From assembly GCA_963798705.1 (NCBI GenBank), contig CAWCTW010000003.1, forward strand, positions 124,001 to 188,000: DNA of 64,000 nucleotides. The letters are read 5' to 3'. A program made the translations under genes and the position numbers. Below the pieces are notes generated by a model, which had not been told where the DNA came from, ran no database searches, and was given only the letters and a program-made list of their open reading frames with translations. The stretch's first letter is position 1; each line of letters starts with the position of its first letter. Source of the DNA: AC-56 sp963798705 (GTDB taxonomy: Bacteria > Actinomycetota > Thermoleophilia > Solirubrobacterales > 70-9). Shown in pieces: positions 40,008-50,185 of this stretch.

Positions 40008-41135
40008 ATGGACGAGTGGGTGAGCGCAGAGGCCGGACATATCGCCGCGCGGTTCGAGCGCGATCTCGCCGCGCTCGTGGCGGTCTCCTCGCCCAGCGGC
40101 GATGCCGCAGGCTTCGAGGAGTGCGCGGCGGTCGCGGTCGCGCTTGCCCCCAAGGAGTCCTCCGTGGAGCGCCCGGGCTGCTCGTCGCAGGGCCATGCGC
40201 CGGACCTGCTGCTTCGCCTTGACGGCACCGGCCGCGGCCGCCTGCTTCTGGTGGGCCACCTCGACACCGTGCACGCGCACGACACTCACCGGCCGCTCGA
40301 ACCGGTGGGCGATCGATTGGTCGGCTCGGGCTCGGTGGACATGAAGGGCGGCAACGTGCTCGCGCTGGGGGTGCTTCGCGCGCTGGTCGACCGGCGCGCC
40401 GACTTCGACGAGGTCGCGCTCCTGCTCGTCAGCGACGAGGAGTGGCGGACCGCGCCGTTCACGCACGTCGACCGGTTTGCCGGCTGGGACGCCTGCCTGT
40501 GCTTCGAGGCCGGGCAGCGCGCCGGCGACGACGAGGCGGTGGTGGTGAGGCGAAAGGGCGCGGGCACGGTCCGGGTTACCGCGAGCGGCCGTGCCGCGCA
40601 TTCCGGCTCGGCGCCCGACGACGGCGCAAACGCGCTTCTAGCACTGAGCGCGGCCGCCACGGCCGTGGCGGCGCGACACGACCCGGGCGGGCCGGACCGC
40701 CTCACCGCGGTTCCGACCGTGATCCACAGCGGCGATGCGTTCAACGTCGTCCCGGACTCGGGTGAGTTGCTGTGCGATGTCCGGGCGGACTCGCTGGCGG
40801 CGATCGAGGCGGTTGCGAGTGCGGTGCCCGACGAGGTCGGCGACGCGGGGCTTGAGACCGAGCTGTTGCGTCGCTGGCCGCCGATGGACTCGCGCGAGGC
40901 GACCGCCGGGCTGCTTGGCCGCGCGGCCGATGTGGCCGGGCGGCGGATCGTCGCCGGCGGCCGCGGGGGCGCGAGCGACGCCAGTCACTTCGCGCCGGTG
41001 ATCGCGCTCACGGTGGACGGGCTCGGGCCGCGGGGCGGCGGGGCGCACAACCCCGAGGAGCACGTCCGCATCGATTCCGTGAAGCCGCGGGCCCAGATCG
41101 CGCTGGCGATGACGCTGGCGGCACTCGGCGGTTAG
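40008..41135 (+). CDS. M20-family metallopeptidase (DapE/ArgE-like)
   Basis: 375 aa from the ATG at 40008. Zinc-site residues of M20 peptidases are in place: V-G-H-L-D-T-V-H, bridging Asp in S-G-S-V-D-M-K-G-G, catalytic Glu in S-D-E-E-W, C-F-E-A-G, and a distal G-G-G-A-H-N-P-E-E-H. An interrupting dimerisation domain starts at G-R-A-A-H-S-G-S-A-P. It removes an acyl or amino-acid group from a small peptide/amide; succinyl-diaminopimelate desuccinylase, acetylornithine deacetylase or a carboxypeptidase G2-like role are all possible. No biosynthetic neighbours decide. Confidence 0.9.
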   Translation: MDEWVSAEAGHIAARFERDLAALVAVSSPSGDAAGFEECAAVAVALAPKESSVERPGCSSQGHAPDLLLRLDGTGRGRLLLVGHLDTVHAHDTHRPLEPVGDRLVGSGSVDMKGGNVLALGVLRALVDRRADFDEVALLLVSDEEWRTAPFTHVDRFAGWDACLCFEAGQRAGDDEAVVVRRKGAGTVRVTASGRAAHSGSAPDDGANALLALSAAATAVAARHDPGGPDRLTAVPTVIHSGDAFNVVPDSGELLCDVRADSLAAIEAVASAVPDEVGDAGLETELLRRWPPMDSREATAGLLGRAADVAGRRIVAGGRGGASDASHFAPVIALTVDGLGPRGGGAHNPEEHVRIDSVKPRAQIALAMTLAALGG

Positions 41136-41240
41136 CGACTCCGGCCGGGTCGATGACCCCGGGCTGCACGTGACGAGATGCGTGCTGCGCAAGACGGAAA
41201 CGCCTGAGCGAGATCTTCGCGCTGCCGCGAGAATGCCGCG

Positions 41241-42470
41241 GTGAGCGATCCGACCCTGTCCCTGGCCGTCATCGTCGCCGCGGCGGCAGTGTCGCTGTTG
41301 ATCGCCGTGCGCGTCGGCATTCCCGGCGTGGTGCCGCTGCTCGCCGCCGGAGTGGTGCTCGGCCCGTTCGCGCTCGACGTCTTCGATCCCGACGCCCTTC
41401 TCGGAGACCTGCTCGAACCGTTCGTGACCCTCGCCGTCGGCGTGATCCTCTTCGACGGCGCGATCCACCTGCGGCGGGAGGAGCTGTCCGAGGGGGTGGG
41501 GAGGGTGGTGGCGAGGCTCGTGAGCGTGGGGGTGCTGGTGACCTGGGGCCTCGCCGCCGTCGGCGCCGCGTTCATCCTCGGCCTCAGCACCCAGATATCG
41601 ATTCTCGTGGGTGCCGTCCTGACCCTCTCCGGCCCCACCGTCGTGCTGCCGCTGCTCGACTTCGTGCGGCCGAGCCAGCGCGTCAGGACGATTCTGAAAT
41701 GGGAGGGGATCCTGGTCGACCCCATCGGGGCGATCATCGCCGTCTTGACCTTCGAGGTCGTGGCGTCCAGCAGCGCCCACTTTCACAAGGGGGCGTTCGC
41801 GGCGACGATCGGCGTGGGCGTGGCCTGCGGGATCATCGGGGCGCTCATCCTCCTCCCCGTCCTCCGCCAGCGCCTCACGCCCGCCTTGAACGCGACGTCG
41901 ACGCTCGCCGTCGTGCTCATCGTCACCGCCGCCGCGAGCGCGATCAAGTCCGACGCGGGCCTGGTCGGAGCGATCGTGCTGGGGGTCACGCTGGCCCATC
42001 TCGACCCGTCGGTGCTGGAGGACACCGAGGCGTTCGGCGAAACGCTGGTGACGCTCTTGATCGGCGTCCTGTTCGTCATCCTCTCGGCCCTGGTGGACCC
42101 CGCCGCGGTCGTCGACCTCGGGGCGGCGGGGATCGGGTTCGTGGCCCTGCTGGTGCTAGTCGCACGACCGCTCAGCGTGGCGCTCTGCACCGCCGGGTCG
42201 CGGACCACCCGGGCCGAGCGGGCGTTCATGGCGTGGATGATGCCGCGAGGCATCGTCGCCGCCTCTACCGTCACCGCCTTCCAGCTGACCCTGGTGAAGC
42301 GCGGGATACCGGACGCCGACAAGCTGGTCCCCGTGACCTTCCTGGTCATCATCGCCACCGTCGTGATCTACGGCCTGACGGCGCGCTGGGTGGCGAAGGC
42401 GCTGGGCGTCGCGGCCGCCGAGGGAACGAGCTCCGCGGAGACGGCCCCGTCGTCGGGAACGCCATCGTGA
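41241..42470 (+). CDS. CPA1-type sodium/proton antiporter
   Basis: 409 aa with 11-12 hydrophobic helices. Features of the CPA1 Na+/H+ exchanger family: V-G-I-P-G-V-V-P-L-L-A-A-G-V-V-L-G, F-D-G-A-I-H-L in helix 3, S-G-P-T-V-V-L-P-L, I-L-V-D-P-I-G-A-I-I with the ion-binding Asp (as in N-D), S-D-A-G-L-V-G-A-I-V-L-G-V-T, and M-P-R-G-I-V-A-A-S. It should exchange cytoplasmic Na+ or K+ for protons and support pH/salt tolerance. The cyclase gene follows 12 bp later and may be co-transcribed. Confidence 0.9.
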   Translation: MSDPTLSLAVIVAAAAVSLLIAVRVGIPGVVPLLAAGVVLGPFALDVFDPDALLGDLLEPFVTLAVGVILFDGAIHLRREELSEGVGRVVARLVSVGVLVTWGLAAVGAAFILGLSTQISILVGAVLTLSGPTVVLPLLDFVRPSQRVRTILKWEGILVDPIGAIIAVLTFEVVASSSAHFHKGAFAATIGVGVACGIIGALILLPVLRQRLTPALNATSTLAVVLIVTAAASAIKSDAGLVGAIVLGVTLAHLDPSVLEDTEAFGETLVTLLIGVLFVILSALVDPAAVVDLGAAGIGFVALLVLVARPLSVALCTAGSRTTRAERAFMAWMMPRGIVAASTVTAFQLTLVKRGIPDADKLVPVTFLVIIATVVIYGLTARWVAKALGVAAAEGTSSAETAPSSGTPS

Positions 42471-42482
42471 AAGGGTGCCGGC

Positions 42483-43235
42483 GTGGCGCTGATCGACCTC
42501 TCCGCCCCGATCCGGCCGGACCCGCCAGAGCTCCCGGACCTGATCCGCACCGAGATCGAGTACTCCGACCACGCCGAGGGCGCCCGCGCGATCGAGACGA
42601 TCTTCGGCGTCGGCCCCGAGCTCCTTCGCAACGGGGAGGGCTGGGCCGTCGAGACCTTCCTGCGCTTCGGCACCCACAACTCGACCCACGTCGACGCGCC
42701 GTGGCACTACAACTCGCGAATCGGCGGCCAGCCGGCGCGCACGATCGACGAGCTCCCGCTGGAGTGGTTCTACGCGCCGGGCGTGGTCGTGGACGCGACC
42801 GACCGGGCCGACGGCGAGACCCTGTCGGCATCGGACATGCGGGAGCGCCTGCCGCGCGACCTCGCCCCGCTCGACATCGTCCTCGTGCGGAGCGGACGGG
42901 ACGAGCTCTACGGGCGCCCCGACTACATGGCGCGGGGCCCGGGGGTGAGCGCCGAGGCGACCGCCTGGCTCCACGAGCAGGGGGTGCGCGTGATGGGCAT
43001 CGACGCCTGGGGCTGGGACGCGCCCCTTCATCTGCAGGCCGAGGAGGCGAAGAGCTCCGGGCGGGCCGGGGTCTTCTGGGCTGCCCACCAGGCCGACCTC
43101 GACTACTCGCAGATCGAGCGCCTCTGCAACCTGGGCGCGCTTCCGGCCGAGGGGTTCCGTGTCGCGTGCTTCCCGCTGCGGATCGAGGGCGGCAGCGCCG
43201 CTCCGGCCCGCGTCGTCGCGATCCTGCCGGATTGA
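42483..43235 (+). CDS. Cyclase-family (kynurenine-formamidase-like) hydrolase
   Basis: 250 aa from a GTG. The metal site motif G-T-H-N-S-T-H-V-D-A-P-W-H-Y (H-x3-H-x-D-x-P-x-H type) and the downstream G-I-D-A-W-G-W-D identify the cyclase superfamily (Pfam Cyclase), which hydrolyses amides or lactones (kynurenine formamidase, isatin hydrolase) using Mn or Zn. Which substrate is acted on is unknown. A 24-codon copy of its start lies at 26148-26219, pointing to a second ancestral gene. Followed by a large hairpin at 43275-43354. Confidence 0.88.
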   Translation: MALIDLSAPIRPDPPELPDLIRTEIEYSDHAEGARAIETIFGVGPELLRNGEGWAVETFLRFGTHNSTHVDAPWHYNSRIGGQPARTIDELPLEWFYAPGVVVDATDRADGETLSASDMRERLPRDLAPLDIVLVRSGRDELYGRPDYMARGPGVSAEATAWLHEQGVRVMGIDAWGWDAPLHLQAEEAKSSGRAGVFWAAHQADLDYSQIERLCNLGALPAEGFRVACFPLRIEGGSAAPARVVAILPD

Positions 43236-43274
43236 CCGCGCCCTTCCTCTTCCTGCCTAGACGTGTGATTTTGG

Positions 43275-43354
43275 GCACCGAGGGAGGCGGCGCCCGGCGC
43301 ACCGGGGGCGAAGCAGTTGGTCGGCTATAGGCCGACAAACTGCATCCTCGGTGC
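43275..43354. terminator. Two-layer inverted repeat between convergent genes
   Basis: Outer arms GCACCGAGG (43275-43283) and CCTCGGTGC (43346-43354) pair perfectly; inside is a 13-bp stem with one mismatch (43313-43325 with 43331-43343, GCAGTTgGTCGGC/GCCGACaAACTGC) around the loop TATAG. A TTTTT run follows at 43364-43368. Lying between the cyclase stop and the convergent DMT stop, it most likely terminates transcription from the left; the size is larger than most terminators. Confidence 0.6.
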
Positions 43355-43378
43355 GGACGGCCCTTTTTGCTGCCTCAT

Positions 43379-43744
43379 CTATCGGCGGAGGGGTTCGCGA
43401 TCGTCAGGAACCACCAGCGCCCCGACCACGAGGACCGCGGCGCCGACGTTGGCGGGCCTGATCCGCTGCCCGGTGAGGCGGGCGCCGAGGGGCAGGGCGA
43501 ACACCACGCTCGAGACCAGGACGGGTTGCACGACGGCCAGGCGGCCGAGACCCAGGGCGGCCGCCTGGGCGAAGAAGCCCAGCACGTCGGCGGCGATCCC
43601 GGCGAGCCATACCGGTCGCTGCGCCATGCGCAGCAGCAGGCTCGAGCTCGCTCCCTCGGAGGGCTCGTCGAGTCCGGCCTTCTGCTGGAGGACCGTGCCG
43701 AGCGCGAACAGGAGCGCTGCGACCAGGGCGAGGGCTACGCCCAC
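43379..43744 (-). pseudogene. Truncated DMT/EamA-type transporter, N-terminal half
   Basis: 121 aa with four to five helices: V-A-L-A-L-V-A-A-L-L-F-A-L-G-T-V-L-Q-Q-K-A-G, V-W-L-A-G-I-A-A-D-V-L-G-F-F-A-Q-A-A-A-L, L-A-V-V-Q-P-V-L-V-S-S-V-V-F-A-L-P-L, and V-G-A-A-V-L-V-V-G-A-L-V-V-P. Full DMT proteins have ten helices in ~280-300 aa; here the frame ends just after the first half (D-D-R-E-P-L-R-R). The second half is not present downstream. The half could act as a dimer like small multidrug proteins, but decay is more likely. Confidence 0.7.
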
Positions 43745-43811
43745 GGCTCCATCCTCTCCGAAAAGCCGTCCACGGGCGGCTGTAGGTTCCGCGCCACAGA
43801 GAGGAGAGGGT

Positions 43812-44161
43812 GTGAAGCTGGTGATCGGAATCGTTCGCCCCGAGAAGGCGAATGATGTGCTGGAGGCCCTCTACCGGGCCGAGGTCCGGGGGGTCTCGAT
43901 CAGCAGGGTCCAGGGCCACGGCGGCGAGCTGGACCGCGTGGAGACCTACCGGGGCACGACGGTCAAGGTCGGGCTCTCCGAGAAGGTCCGGTTCGAGATC
44001 GCGGTTTCTGACTCATTCGTGCAGCCGACCATCGACGCCCTCTGCGACGGCGGCCGCACGGGCGACGTGGGCGACGGCAAGATCTTCGTGCTGCCCCTGG
44101 AGCGGGCCGTGCGCATCCGAACCGGCGAGTCCGACGTCGAGGCCGTGACGCCGGTGGGCAA

Positions 44162-44165
<4 letters not shown>
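43812..44165 (+). CDS. PII-family nitrogen regulatory protein lacking Tyr51
   Basis: 117 aa from a GTG with GAGGAG upstream. PII signatures: M-K-L-V-I-G-I-V-R-P-E-K, the T-loop, and C-terminal G-D-G-K-I-F-V-L-P-L-E-R-A-V-R-I-R-T-G-E. PII trimers sense ATP/ADP and 2-oxoglutarate and plug Amt channels through their T-loop. Tyr46 is kept but the usual uridylylated or adenylylated Tyr51 is Val (Y-R-G-T-T-V instead of Y-R-G-A-E-Y), so covalent modification at that site is ruled out. Start of the Amt gene overlaps its stop (GTGA), fixing the partnership. Confidence 0.93.
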
Positions 44166-45468
<1,303 letters not shown>

Positions 45469-45469
<1 letters not shown>

Positions 45470-45561
45470 TGACCTGAGTTGTCCACCCCCGAGCGAACGG
45501 CGGATTTTCAACCTCATAGGTTGATTGGAGGCTGCTCGCGGCGGTGGGGGGCTCAGGTCAC
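45469..45561. terminator. Bidirectional terminator with ACCTCATAGGT core (element B)
   Basis: A long inverted repeat occupies the whole gap between the convergent amt and monooxygenase genes: outer arms GTGACCTGAG (45469-45478) and CTCAGGTCAC (45552-45561), then CCACC/GGTGG and GAGC/GCTC, and a 7-bp inner stem TCAACCT-cat-AGGTTGA (45508-45524). The stop codons of both genes lie in or next to the outer arms. The core and flanking arms recur at 61686-61735. Confidence 0.65.
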
Positions 45562-47084
45562 TGGGCGACGAGACGGCTCTCGGCACCGCGATTGCTCGCT
45601 CGCGCCGCGGAGGCGGCTCGTGCAAACGTCATCCCGTCGTCGACCGGGCCGCGCTTCAGCAGGCGGATGTCGCGGAAGTAGTTCTGGTGCAGGCGCCAGG
45701 GGAGGGTTGCTCCCTGCCTGGGAAGGGCGTCGAGCGAGCGCAGGACGTACCCGGACTTGAGATCGATGAAGGGCTCGGTCGGCAGCGCGGGGTCTGGCCC
45801 GCGCGGTGTGCTCGACGCGTACCCGCGGCGATCCATGTACTCCAGGAGCCTGCAGACATGTTGGGCGACGAGGTCGCACTTGAGCGTCCACGAGGCGTTC
45901 GTGTAGCCGAGCGTCATCGCGAGGTTGGGCACCCCCGAGAGCATCATCCCCTTGTAGGCCACCCGCTTCGACAGGTCGACCTCCTCGCCGTCGACGACCA
46001 GGTCCATGCCACCCAGGACCAGGAGGTTGAGGCCCGTGGCGGTGACGATCACGTCCGCCTCCAGCTCCGGCCCGGACTCGAGGGCGAGGCCCCGCTCGGT
46101 GAAGGTCGCGATGCGGTCGGTGACCATCGAGGCTCGCCCGCTTCCGATCGCATCGAACAGGTCGCCCTCGGGGACCAGGCAAAGCCGCTGGTCCCACGGC
46201 TCGTAGGCCGGGTTGAAGTGCGTGTCGACGTCGTAGCCCGCGGGCAGCTGCTTCTCCACCATGCCGCGCACCAGCTTTCGCGCGAATCCGGGGGCGCGGC
46301 GGGCGACCGCGAAGGCGACCATCTGGCGCAGCACGTTCTTCCAGCGCACGAGCACGTACGCGGCCCGAGCCGGAAGGCGGCGGCCCAGCGCATCGGCGAT
46401 CCGATCGCTGCCGGGCAGCGACACAACGTAGCTCGGCGAGCGCTGGAGCATGGTGACGTGGGCCGCGCTGCGGGCGATTGCCGGGACCAGCGTCACCGCG
46501 GTTGCCCCGCTGCCGATCACGACCACCCGCTTGCCGGCGTAGTCGAGGTCCTCGGGCCAGTGCTGCGGGTGGACGATCTCGCCGCGAAATCGCTCGGTGC
46601 CCTCGAATTGCGGCGTGTAGCCCTCGTCGTAGCGGTAATAACCGGTGCACGCGAGGAGGAATCCACAGGTCAGCTCGACGGTCTCGCGGGTGTCGGCACG
46701 TTCCGCGTGGACGGTCCATCGGGCCTCCGCGCTGGACCACTCGGCTCGCCGAACGCGATGAGAAAAGCGGATCCGCTCCTCGACCCCGTAGTCGCGCGCC
46801 GTGTCGCGGATGTAGCGGAGGATCGAAGCTCCGTCCGCGGTCGTCTCCAACTCCCTCCAGGGCCGGAAGGAGTAGCCCAGGGTGAACATGTCGGAGTCGG
46901 AGCGAATCCCCGGGTAGCGGAAGAGGTCCCAGGTCCCGCCCAGGTCATGACGGGCCTCCAGGATTGCGAACGACCTGCCGGGGAGATGCTCGCGGAGATG
47001 GCACGCGGTGCCGATACCGGAGAGCCCGGCGCCCACGATCAGCACGTCGACGTGCTCGTTCGCCGTCGCTGTGTCCTTCGTCAC
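45558..47084 (-). CDS. Flavin-containing (Baeyer-Villiger-type) monooxygenase
   Basis: 508 aa from the GTG at 47084; an upstream start at 47150 is possible. Two Rossmann motifs: V-G-A-G-L-S-G-I-G (FAD) and I-G-S-G-A-T-A-V (NADPH), with the fingerprint F-R-G-E-I-V-H-P-Q-H-W-P between, matching F-x-G-x3-H-x3-W of class B flavoprotein monooxygenases. These insert oxygen next to a carbonyl, or oxidise N/S heteroatoms, using NADPH and O2. Close in type to mycobacterial EthA-like enzymes (E-A-R-x-x-L-G-G-T-W-D). Stop lies in the arm of element B. Confidence 0.92.
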   Translation of the reverse strand: MTKDTATANEHVDVLIVGAGLSGIGTACHLREHLPGRSFAILEARHDLGGTWDLFRYPGIRSDSDMFTLGYSFRPWRELETTADGASILRYIRDTARDYGVEERIRFSHRVRRAEWSSAEARWTVHAERADTRETVELTCGFLLACTGYYRYDEGYTPQFEGTERFRGEIVHPQHWPEDLDYAGKRVVVIGSGATAVTLVPAIARSAAHVTMLQRSPSYVVSLPGSDRIADALGRRLPARAAYVLVRWKNVLRQMVAFAVARRAPGFARKLVRGMVEKQLPAGYDVDTHFNPAYEPWDQRLCLVPEGDLFDAIGSGRASMVTDRIATFTERGLALESGPELEADVIVTATGLNLLVLGGMDLVVDGEEVDLSKRVAYKGMMLSGVPNLAMTLGYTNASWTLKCDLVAQHVCRLLEYMDRRGYASSTPRGPDPALPTEPFIDLKSGYVLRSLDALPRQGATLPWRLHQNYFRDIRLLKRGPVDDGMTFARAASAARASNRGAESRLVAQ

Positions 47085-47159
47085 CAGCTCAAGCGTATGC
47101 CCACGAGATGCGACGCGGACGAAGGACGGGCCCAGCGTGGCCGCCGTCACACATCCGGC

Positions 47160-47651
47160 TCAGCGAAGGATCTCCACCAGCAGCACCCACGCGTTCCCCA
47201 CCGCGCCGGCGATCGCGAAGACGATGCCGCCGACGATCCAGTAGAGACCGCCGCCGAACTCGGCGAGGAGGCTCGCTCCGCCGACGATGAAGGGCAGGGT
47301 GCCGGCCGCGATCAGGAACACGCGCAAACGGACCTGGGATGGCGGCTGCGGAGTCCCCTGGAGGCTCCGCCTCTCGAGCCGCGCGATCACGCCCCCGAGG
47401 ACGAGCCCCAGGGCAAGCAGCTCCACGCCCAGTGCCACCTCACTCTGGCCTGGGATGAGCCCGACGATCGCGACCAGCACGACGCCGAGCAGGAGGAGGA
47501 CGGTCTCGAGCGCGCGCTCGGGGATTCCGCTCAGCTTCAGGATGCGATCGACGTTGATCGAGACGGCCACGAACACGAGCCCGGCCAGCGCCGCGGATGC
47601 GCCGGCGGTCGCGACGAACAGGTCGCTCCACTCCGATGGGTCGTAGGCCAC
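47160..47651 (-). CDS. Integral membrane protein, unknown function
   Basis: 163 aa with five likely helices: F-V-A-T-A-G-A-S-A-A-L-A-G-L-V-F-V-A-V, V-L-L-L-L-G-V-V-L-V-A-I-V-G-L-I, E-L-L-A-L-G-L-V-L-G-G-V-I, V-F-L-I-A-A-G-T-L-P-F-I-V-G-G-A, and W-I-V-G-G-I-V-F-A-I-A-G-A-V. The opening W-S-D-L-F-V-A-T-A-G-A-S-A-A-L-A-G-L segment occurs in many small actinobacterial membrane proteins of unknown role. Lies between a monooxygenase and a BBE-type flavoprotein on the same strand. Confidence 0.75.
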   Translation of the reverse strand: MAYDPSEWSDLFVATAGASAALAGLVFVAVSINVDRILKLSGIPERALETVLLLLGVVLVAIVGLIPGQSEVALGVELLALGLVLGGVIARLERRSLQGTPQPPSQVRLRVFLIAAGTLPFIVGGASLLAEFGGGLYWIVGGIVFAIAGAVGNAWVLLVEILR

Positions 47652-47670
47652 CGGCCGGCTTGGCGGCGGC

Positions 47671-49104
47671 TCAGCCCGCCGGGGCGATGTTGTTGTTGAG
47701 CCGGAAGAAGTTCTCCGGGTCGTACTTGGCCTTAACCTCGCCGAGCCGGCTCATGTTGCGCCCGAGGGCGCTGTCCACCCCGGCGCTCGGAGCCTCGTCG
47801 TCGAGGCCGGTGAAGTTCAGGTAGACACCACCAGTCCCGAACTCGCTGAACGCGTCCCAGGTGGAGCGCACCCAGTCGACGTTGTCCGCGTCGTCGGCCG
47901 CGTCCGGCCACATGCCGTCGATCGACACCATGTAGGGCGAGGAGCGCTCGGCGAACGCCGTGTCCTCGGGACCGACGTCGTTGATCGCCCCGCCCATGTG
48001 GAACATGTTCACGAGGGTCAGCGGGGCGGGCCGCTCGGCCGCCCTGGTCGCCATCAGGTCGATGGCGCCGTCGCTCAGCTCGTCGAGGTACTGCGACTTC
48101 CAGTACGCCCTGAGCTGGTTGCGGGGAAACAGCGGGTCGAACGCGGTCTGGACCGCCGTGAACGGCATCGGCTGCGACAGGTCGACGAGATGCGTCCCCA
48201 ACTCGCGCAGCGGCTGCAGGACCTTCATCCCCTCGTCGGGGTCGCCGGCGTAGACGCCGCCGATGATCGCGCAGGGGCGATCGTGCACCGCCTCCGGCAT
48301 CTCGGGATCGGCCGGGAACGTGATCGTCACGCAGACCGAGGTGACCTCGTTGGGCGCACCCTCGACGTACTCGCGCCAGCCGCGGAGCACGTCGGGAGCC
48401 TCCTCGAGCGGGTAGAAGTTGCCCGAGAACGCCACGATCGGGCCCAATGGGTGGAGCTTGAACGTGAACGAGGTCGCCACGCCGAAGTTCCCGCCGCCGC
48501 CGCGAATCGCCCAGAACAGATCCGCGTTCGAATCCGCGGAGGCCGTGCGGACCTCGCCGTCGGCGCACACGATCTGCGCCTCGAGCACGTTGTCGCACGA
48601 GAGCCCGTACTTGCGTCGCAGCCAGCCGTAGCCGCCGCCCAGCGTCAGACCGGCGACGCCGGTGTCGGAGACGACGCCGCCCGGCGTGGCGAGGCCGAAT
48701 GCCTGCGCCTCACGGTCGAGGTCGCCCCACAGGGCGCCGCCCTGCACGTGGGCCAGCCCGCGAGCCGCATCGATCACCACGCCGCGCATGGGGGAGAGGT
48801 CGATGAGCATGCCGCCGTCGGTCGACGATAGGCCCGCGACCGAATGTCCTCCACCGCGCACCGCCACCGCCAGCCCGTTCTCGCGGGCGAACCTGACGGC
48901 ATCGACGACGTCCGCGGTGCCGGAGCACTCGACGGTGACTGCCGGAGCGCCCGGATGCATCGCGTTGAAGGCCGGCCGAACCTCCGTCGCCGCCGGATCG
49001 GCCGCCTGCAGGGCCGGTCCGCGAAGCTGTGTCTGCAGCTCCCCGAAGGCCTCCTCGGAGATGTCCGTCTCGCCGCCGGTGAGCGTCAGTGCCTGCATGG
49101 TCAT
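47671..49104 (-). CDS. FAD-linked oxidase, berberine-bridge-enzyme type
   Basis: 477 aa. FAD-binding PCMH domain with R-G-G-G-H-S-V-A-G (the His is the usual 8-alpha covalent FAD site) and A-G-L-T-L-G-G-G-Y-G-W, then a substrate domain, and the BBE tail K-Y-D-P-E-N-F-F-R-L-N-N-N-I. The Cys of the bicovalent G-x-C-x2-V-G motif is replaced (G-V-V-S-D-T-G), so FAD is probably attached by one bond only. Such enzymes oxidise sugars, alkaloid-like amines or hydroxyl groups with O2. No signal peptide; cytosolic. Confidence 0.92.
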   Translation of the reverse strand: MTMQALTLTGGETDISEEAFGELQTQLRGPALQAADPAATEVRPAFNAMHPGAPAVTVECSGTADVVDAVRFARENGLAVAVRGGGHSVAGLSSTDGGMLIDLSPMRGVVIDAARGLAHVQGGALWGDLDREAQAFGLATPGGVVSDTGVAGLTLGGGYGWLRRKYGLSCDNVLEAQIVCADGEVRTASADSNADLFWAIRGGGGNFGVATSFTFKLHPLGPIVAFSGNFYPLEEAPDVLRGWREYVEGAPNEVTSVCVTITFPADPEMPEAVHDRPCAIIGGVYAGDPDEGMKVLQPLRELGTHLVDLSQPMPFTAVQTAFDPLFPRNQLRAYWKSQYLDELSDGAIDLMATRAAERPAPLTLVNMFHMGGAINDVGPEDTAFAERSSPYMVSIDGMWPDAADDADNVDWVRSTWDAFSEFGTGGVYLNFTGLDDEAPSAGVDSALGRNMSRLGEVKAKYDPENFFRLNNNIAPAG

Positions 49105-49199
49105 CCCTTCCCTTCTCGGATTGCTCGTGGCAAGCCTCTGTCATCTCAGCCCCGGAGTCAAGGGAGCCGGCCGTTTGCTACCGGGTCAGGATCCTGGGA

Positions 49200-49415
49200 T
49201 CAGAGCGCGTCGGGGACCTCGAACGCACCCTGCACGAGGATGGCCACGGCGAGCGCGTCGATGATGCGGTCGAGGTCGTGAACGCGCGGATCGAAGCGCG
49301 CCGCGATCGAGTCCGCGACCTGGGGGTCGAGGCCGAACTCTCGCGCGGCCTTCAGCGCCGCCATGAAGCGGAGAGAGGTGAACCGTGGACGCGCAGTCTC
49401 GAAGCCGTAGTTCAC
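49200..49415 (-). CDS. Small hypothetical protein
   Basis: 71 aa from a GTG at 49415. The sequence is helix-rich (T-S-L-R-F-M-A-A-L-K-A-A-R-E-F-G-L-D, V-H-D-L-D-R-I-I-D-A-L-A-V-A-I-L) with natural amino-acid use, suggesting a real gene, but no family is recognised and no strong ribosome site is seen. The flanking 49416-49629 shows no gene. Could alternatively be a remnant. Confidence 0.4.
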   Translation of the reverse strand: MNYGFETARPRFTSLRFMAALKAAREFGLDPQVADSIAARFDPRVHDLDRIIDALAVAILVQGAFEVPDAL

Positions 49416-49629
49416 GGTGTTCCACTACCCACCTCGAGCGGCTCTACTCGAAGGCCTGAACAATCATCGAGGCGTAGAGGGCCTCGCCGTCCGGCGTCAG
49501 GTGAATCGTGGCCCGCGAGCGACCCCCGCAGGGTGGCGAGGTCGTCGCAATATAGACCGAGCCGTTACGACTGAGCCCGATTCAGGGCAATGCGGTTCAG
49601 GACCGGCGCCGCAAGGATACGATCGGGGC

Positions 49630-50181
49630 ATGCCGGACCGCCTCCACTTCACCGATTCCGACGAGGCAAACGCTCTCATCGCCTCGGACCCGATGGCCCT
49701 CTTGATCGGGTTCGCGCTCGACCAGCAGGTTCCCGTGCAGAAGGCGTTCGCCGGCCCGCTCGTGCTGAAGGAGCGCGTCGGCGCGCTCGATGCAGGCAGC
49801 TTGGCCGCCGCCGATCTCGAGCCGGTTTTTCGCGAGAAGCCCGCGATCCACCGGTTCCCGGGCTCGATGGCCGGCCGCGTGCACGAGCTGGCGGTTCACG
49901 TTCGCGACCGCTACGGGGGCGACGCGGCGCGGGTGTGGGTCGACGCGCCCGATGGCGACGCGCTGCGCGCGAGCCTGGCCGCGCTGCCGGGCTTCGGCGA
50001 GATGAAGGTCAAAGCGCTGGGCTCGGTGCTCGCCAAGCGATTCGGGATCGACGCGGCGCAGGAGCTGGTCCCCCCGCACCCGACGCTTGGCGACGTCGAC
50101 TCCCCTCAGGCGCTGGTCGACTACCAGGCCGCCAAGCGGGCCCACAAGGCCGAGTGGTCCGAAGCCCGGGCCTCCGGCTAG
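49630..50181 (+). CDS. HhH-GPD-type base-excision DNA repair protein
   Basis: 183 aa from the ATG at 49630. The HhH motif is L-P-G-F-G-E-M-K-V-K-A-L at ~118-130; L-L-I-G-F-A-L-D-Q-Q-V-P-V-Q-K-A-F-A-G-P (~20-39) is the conserved N-terminal helix with a Q-Q pair used by this actinobacterial family. There is no iron-sulfur Cys cluster and the usual catalytic Lys/Asp pair is not obvious, so activity as a glycosylase is uncertain. It ends just before a hairpin and a convergent gene. Confidence 0.85.
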   Translation: MPDRLHFTDSDEANALIASDPMALLIGFALDQQVPVQKAFAGPLVLKERVGALDAGSLAAADLEPVFREKPAIHRFPGSMAGRVHELAVHVRDRYGGDAARVWVDAPDGDALRASLAALPGFGEMKVKALGSVLAKRFGIDAAQELVPPHPTLGDVDSPQALVDYQAAKRAHKAEWSEARASG

Positions 50182-50185
50182 CCCG

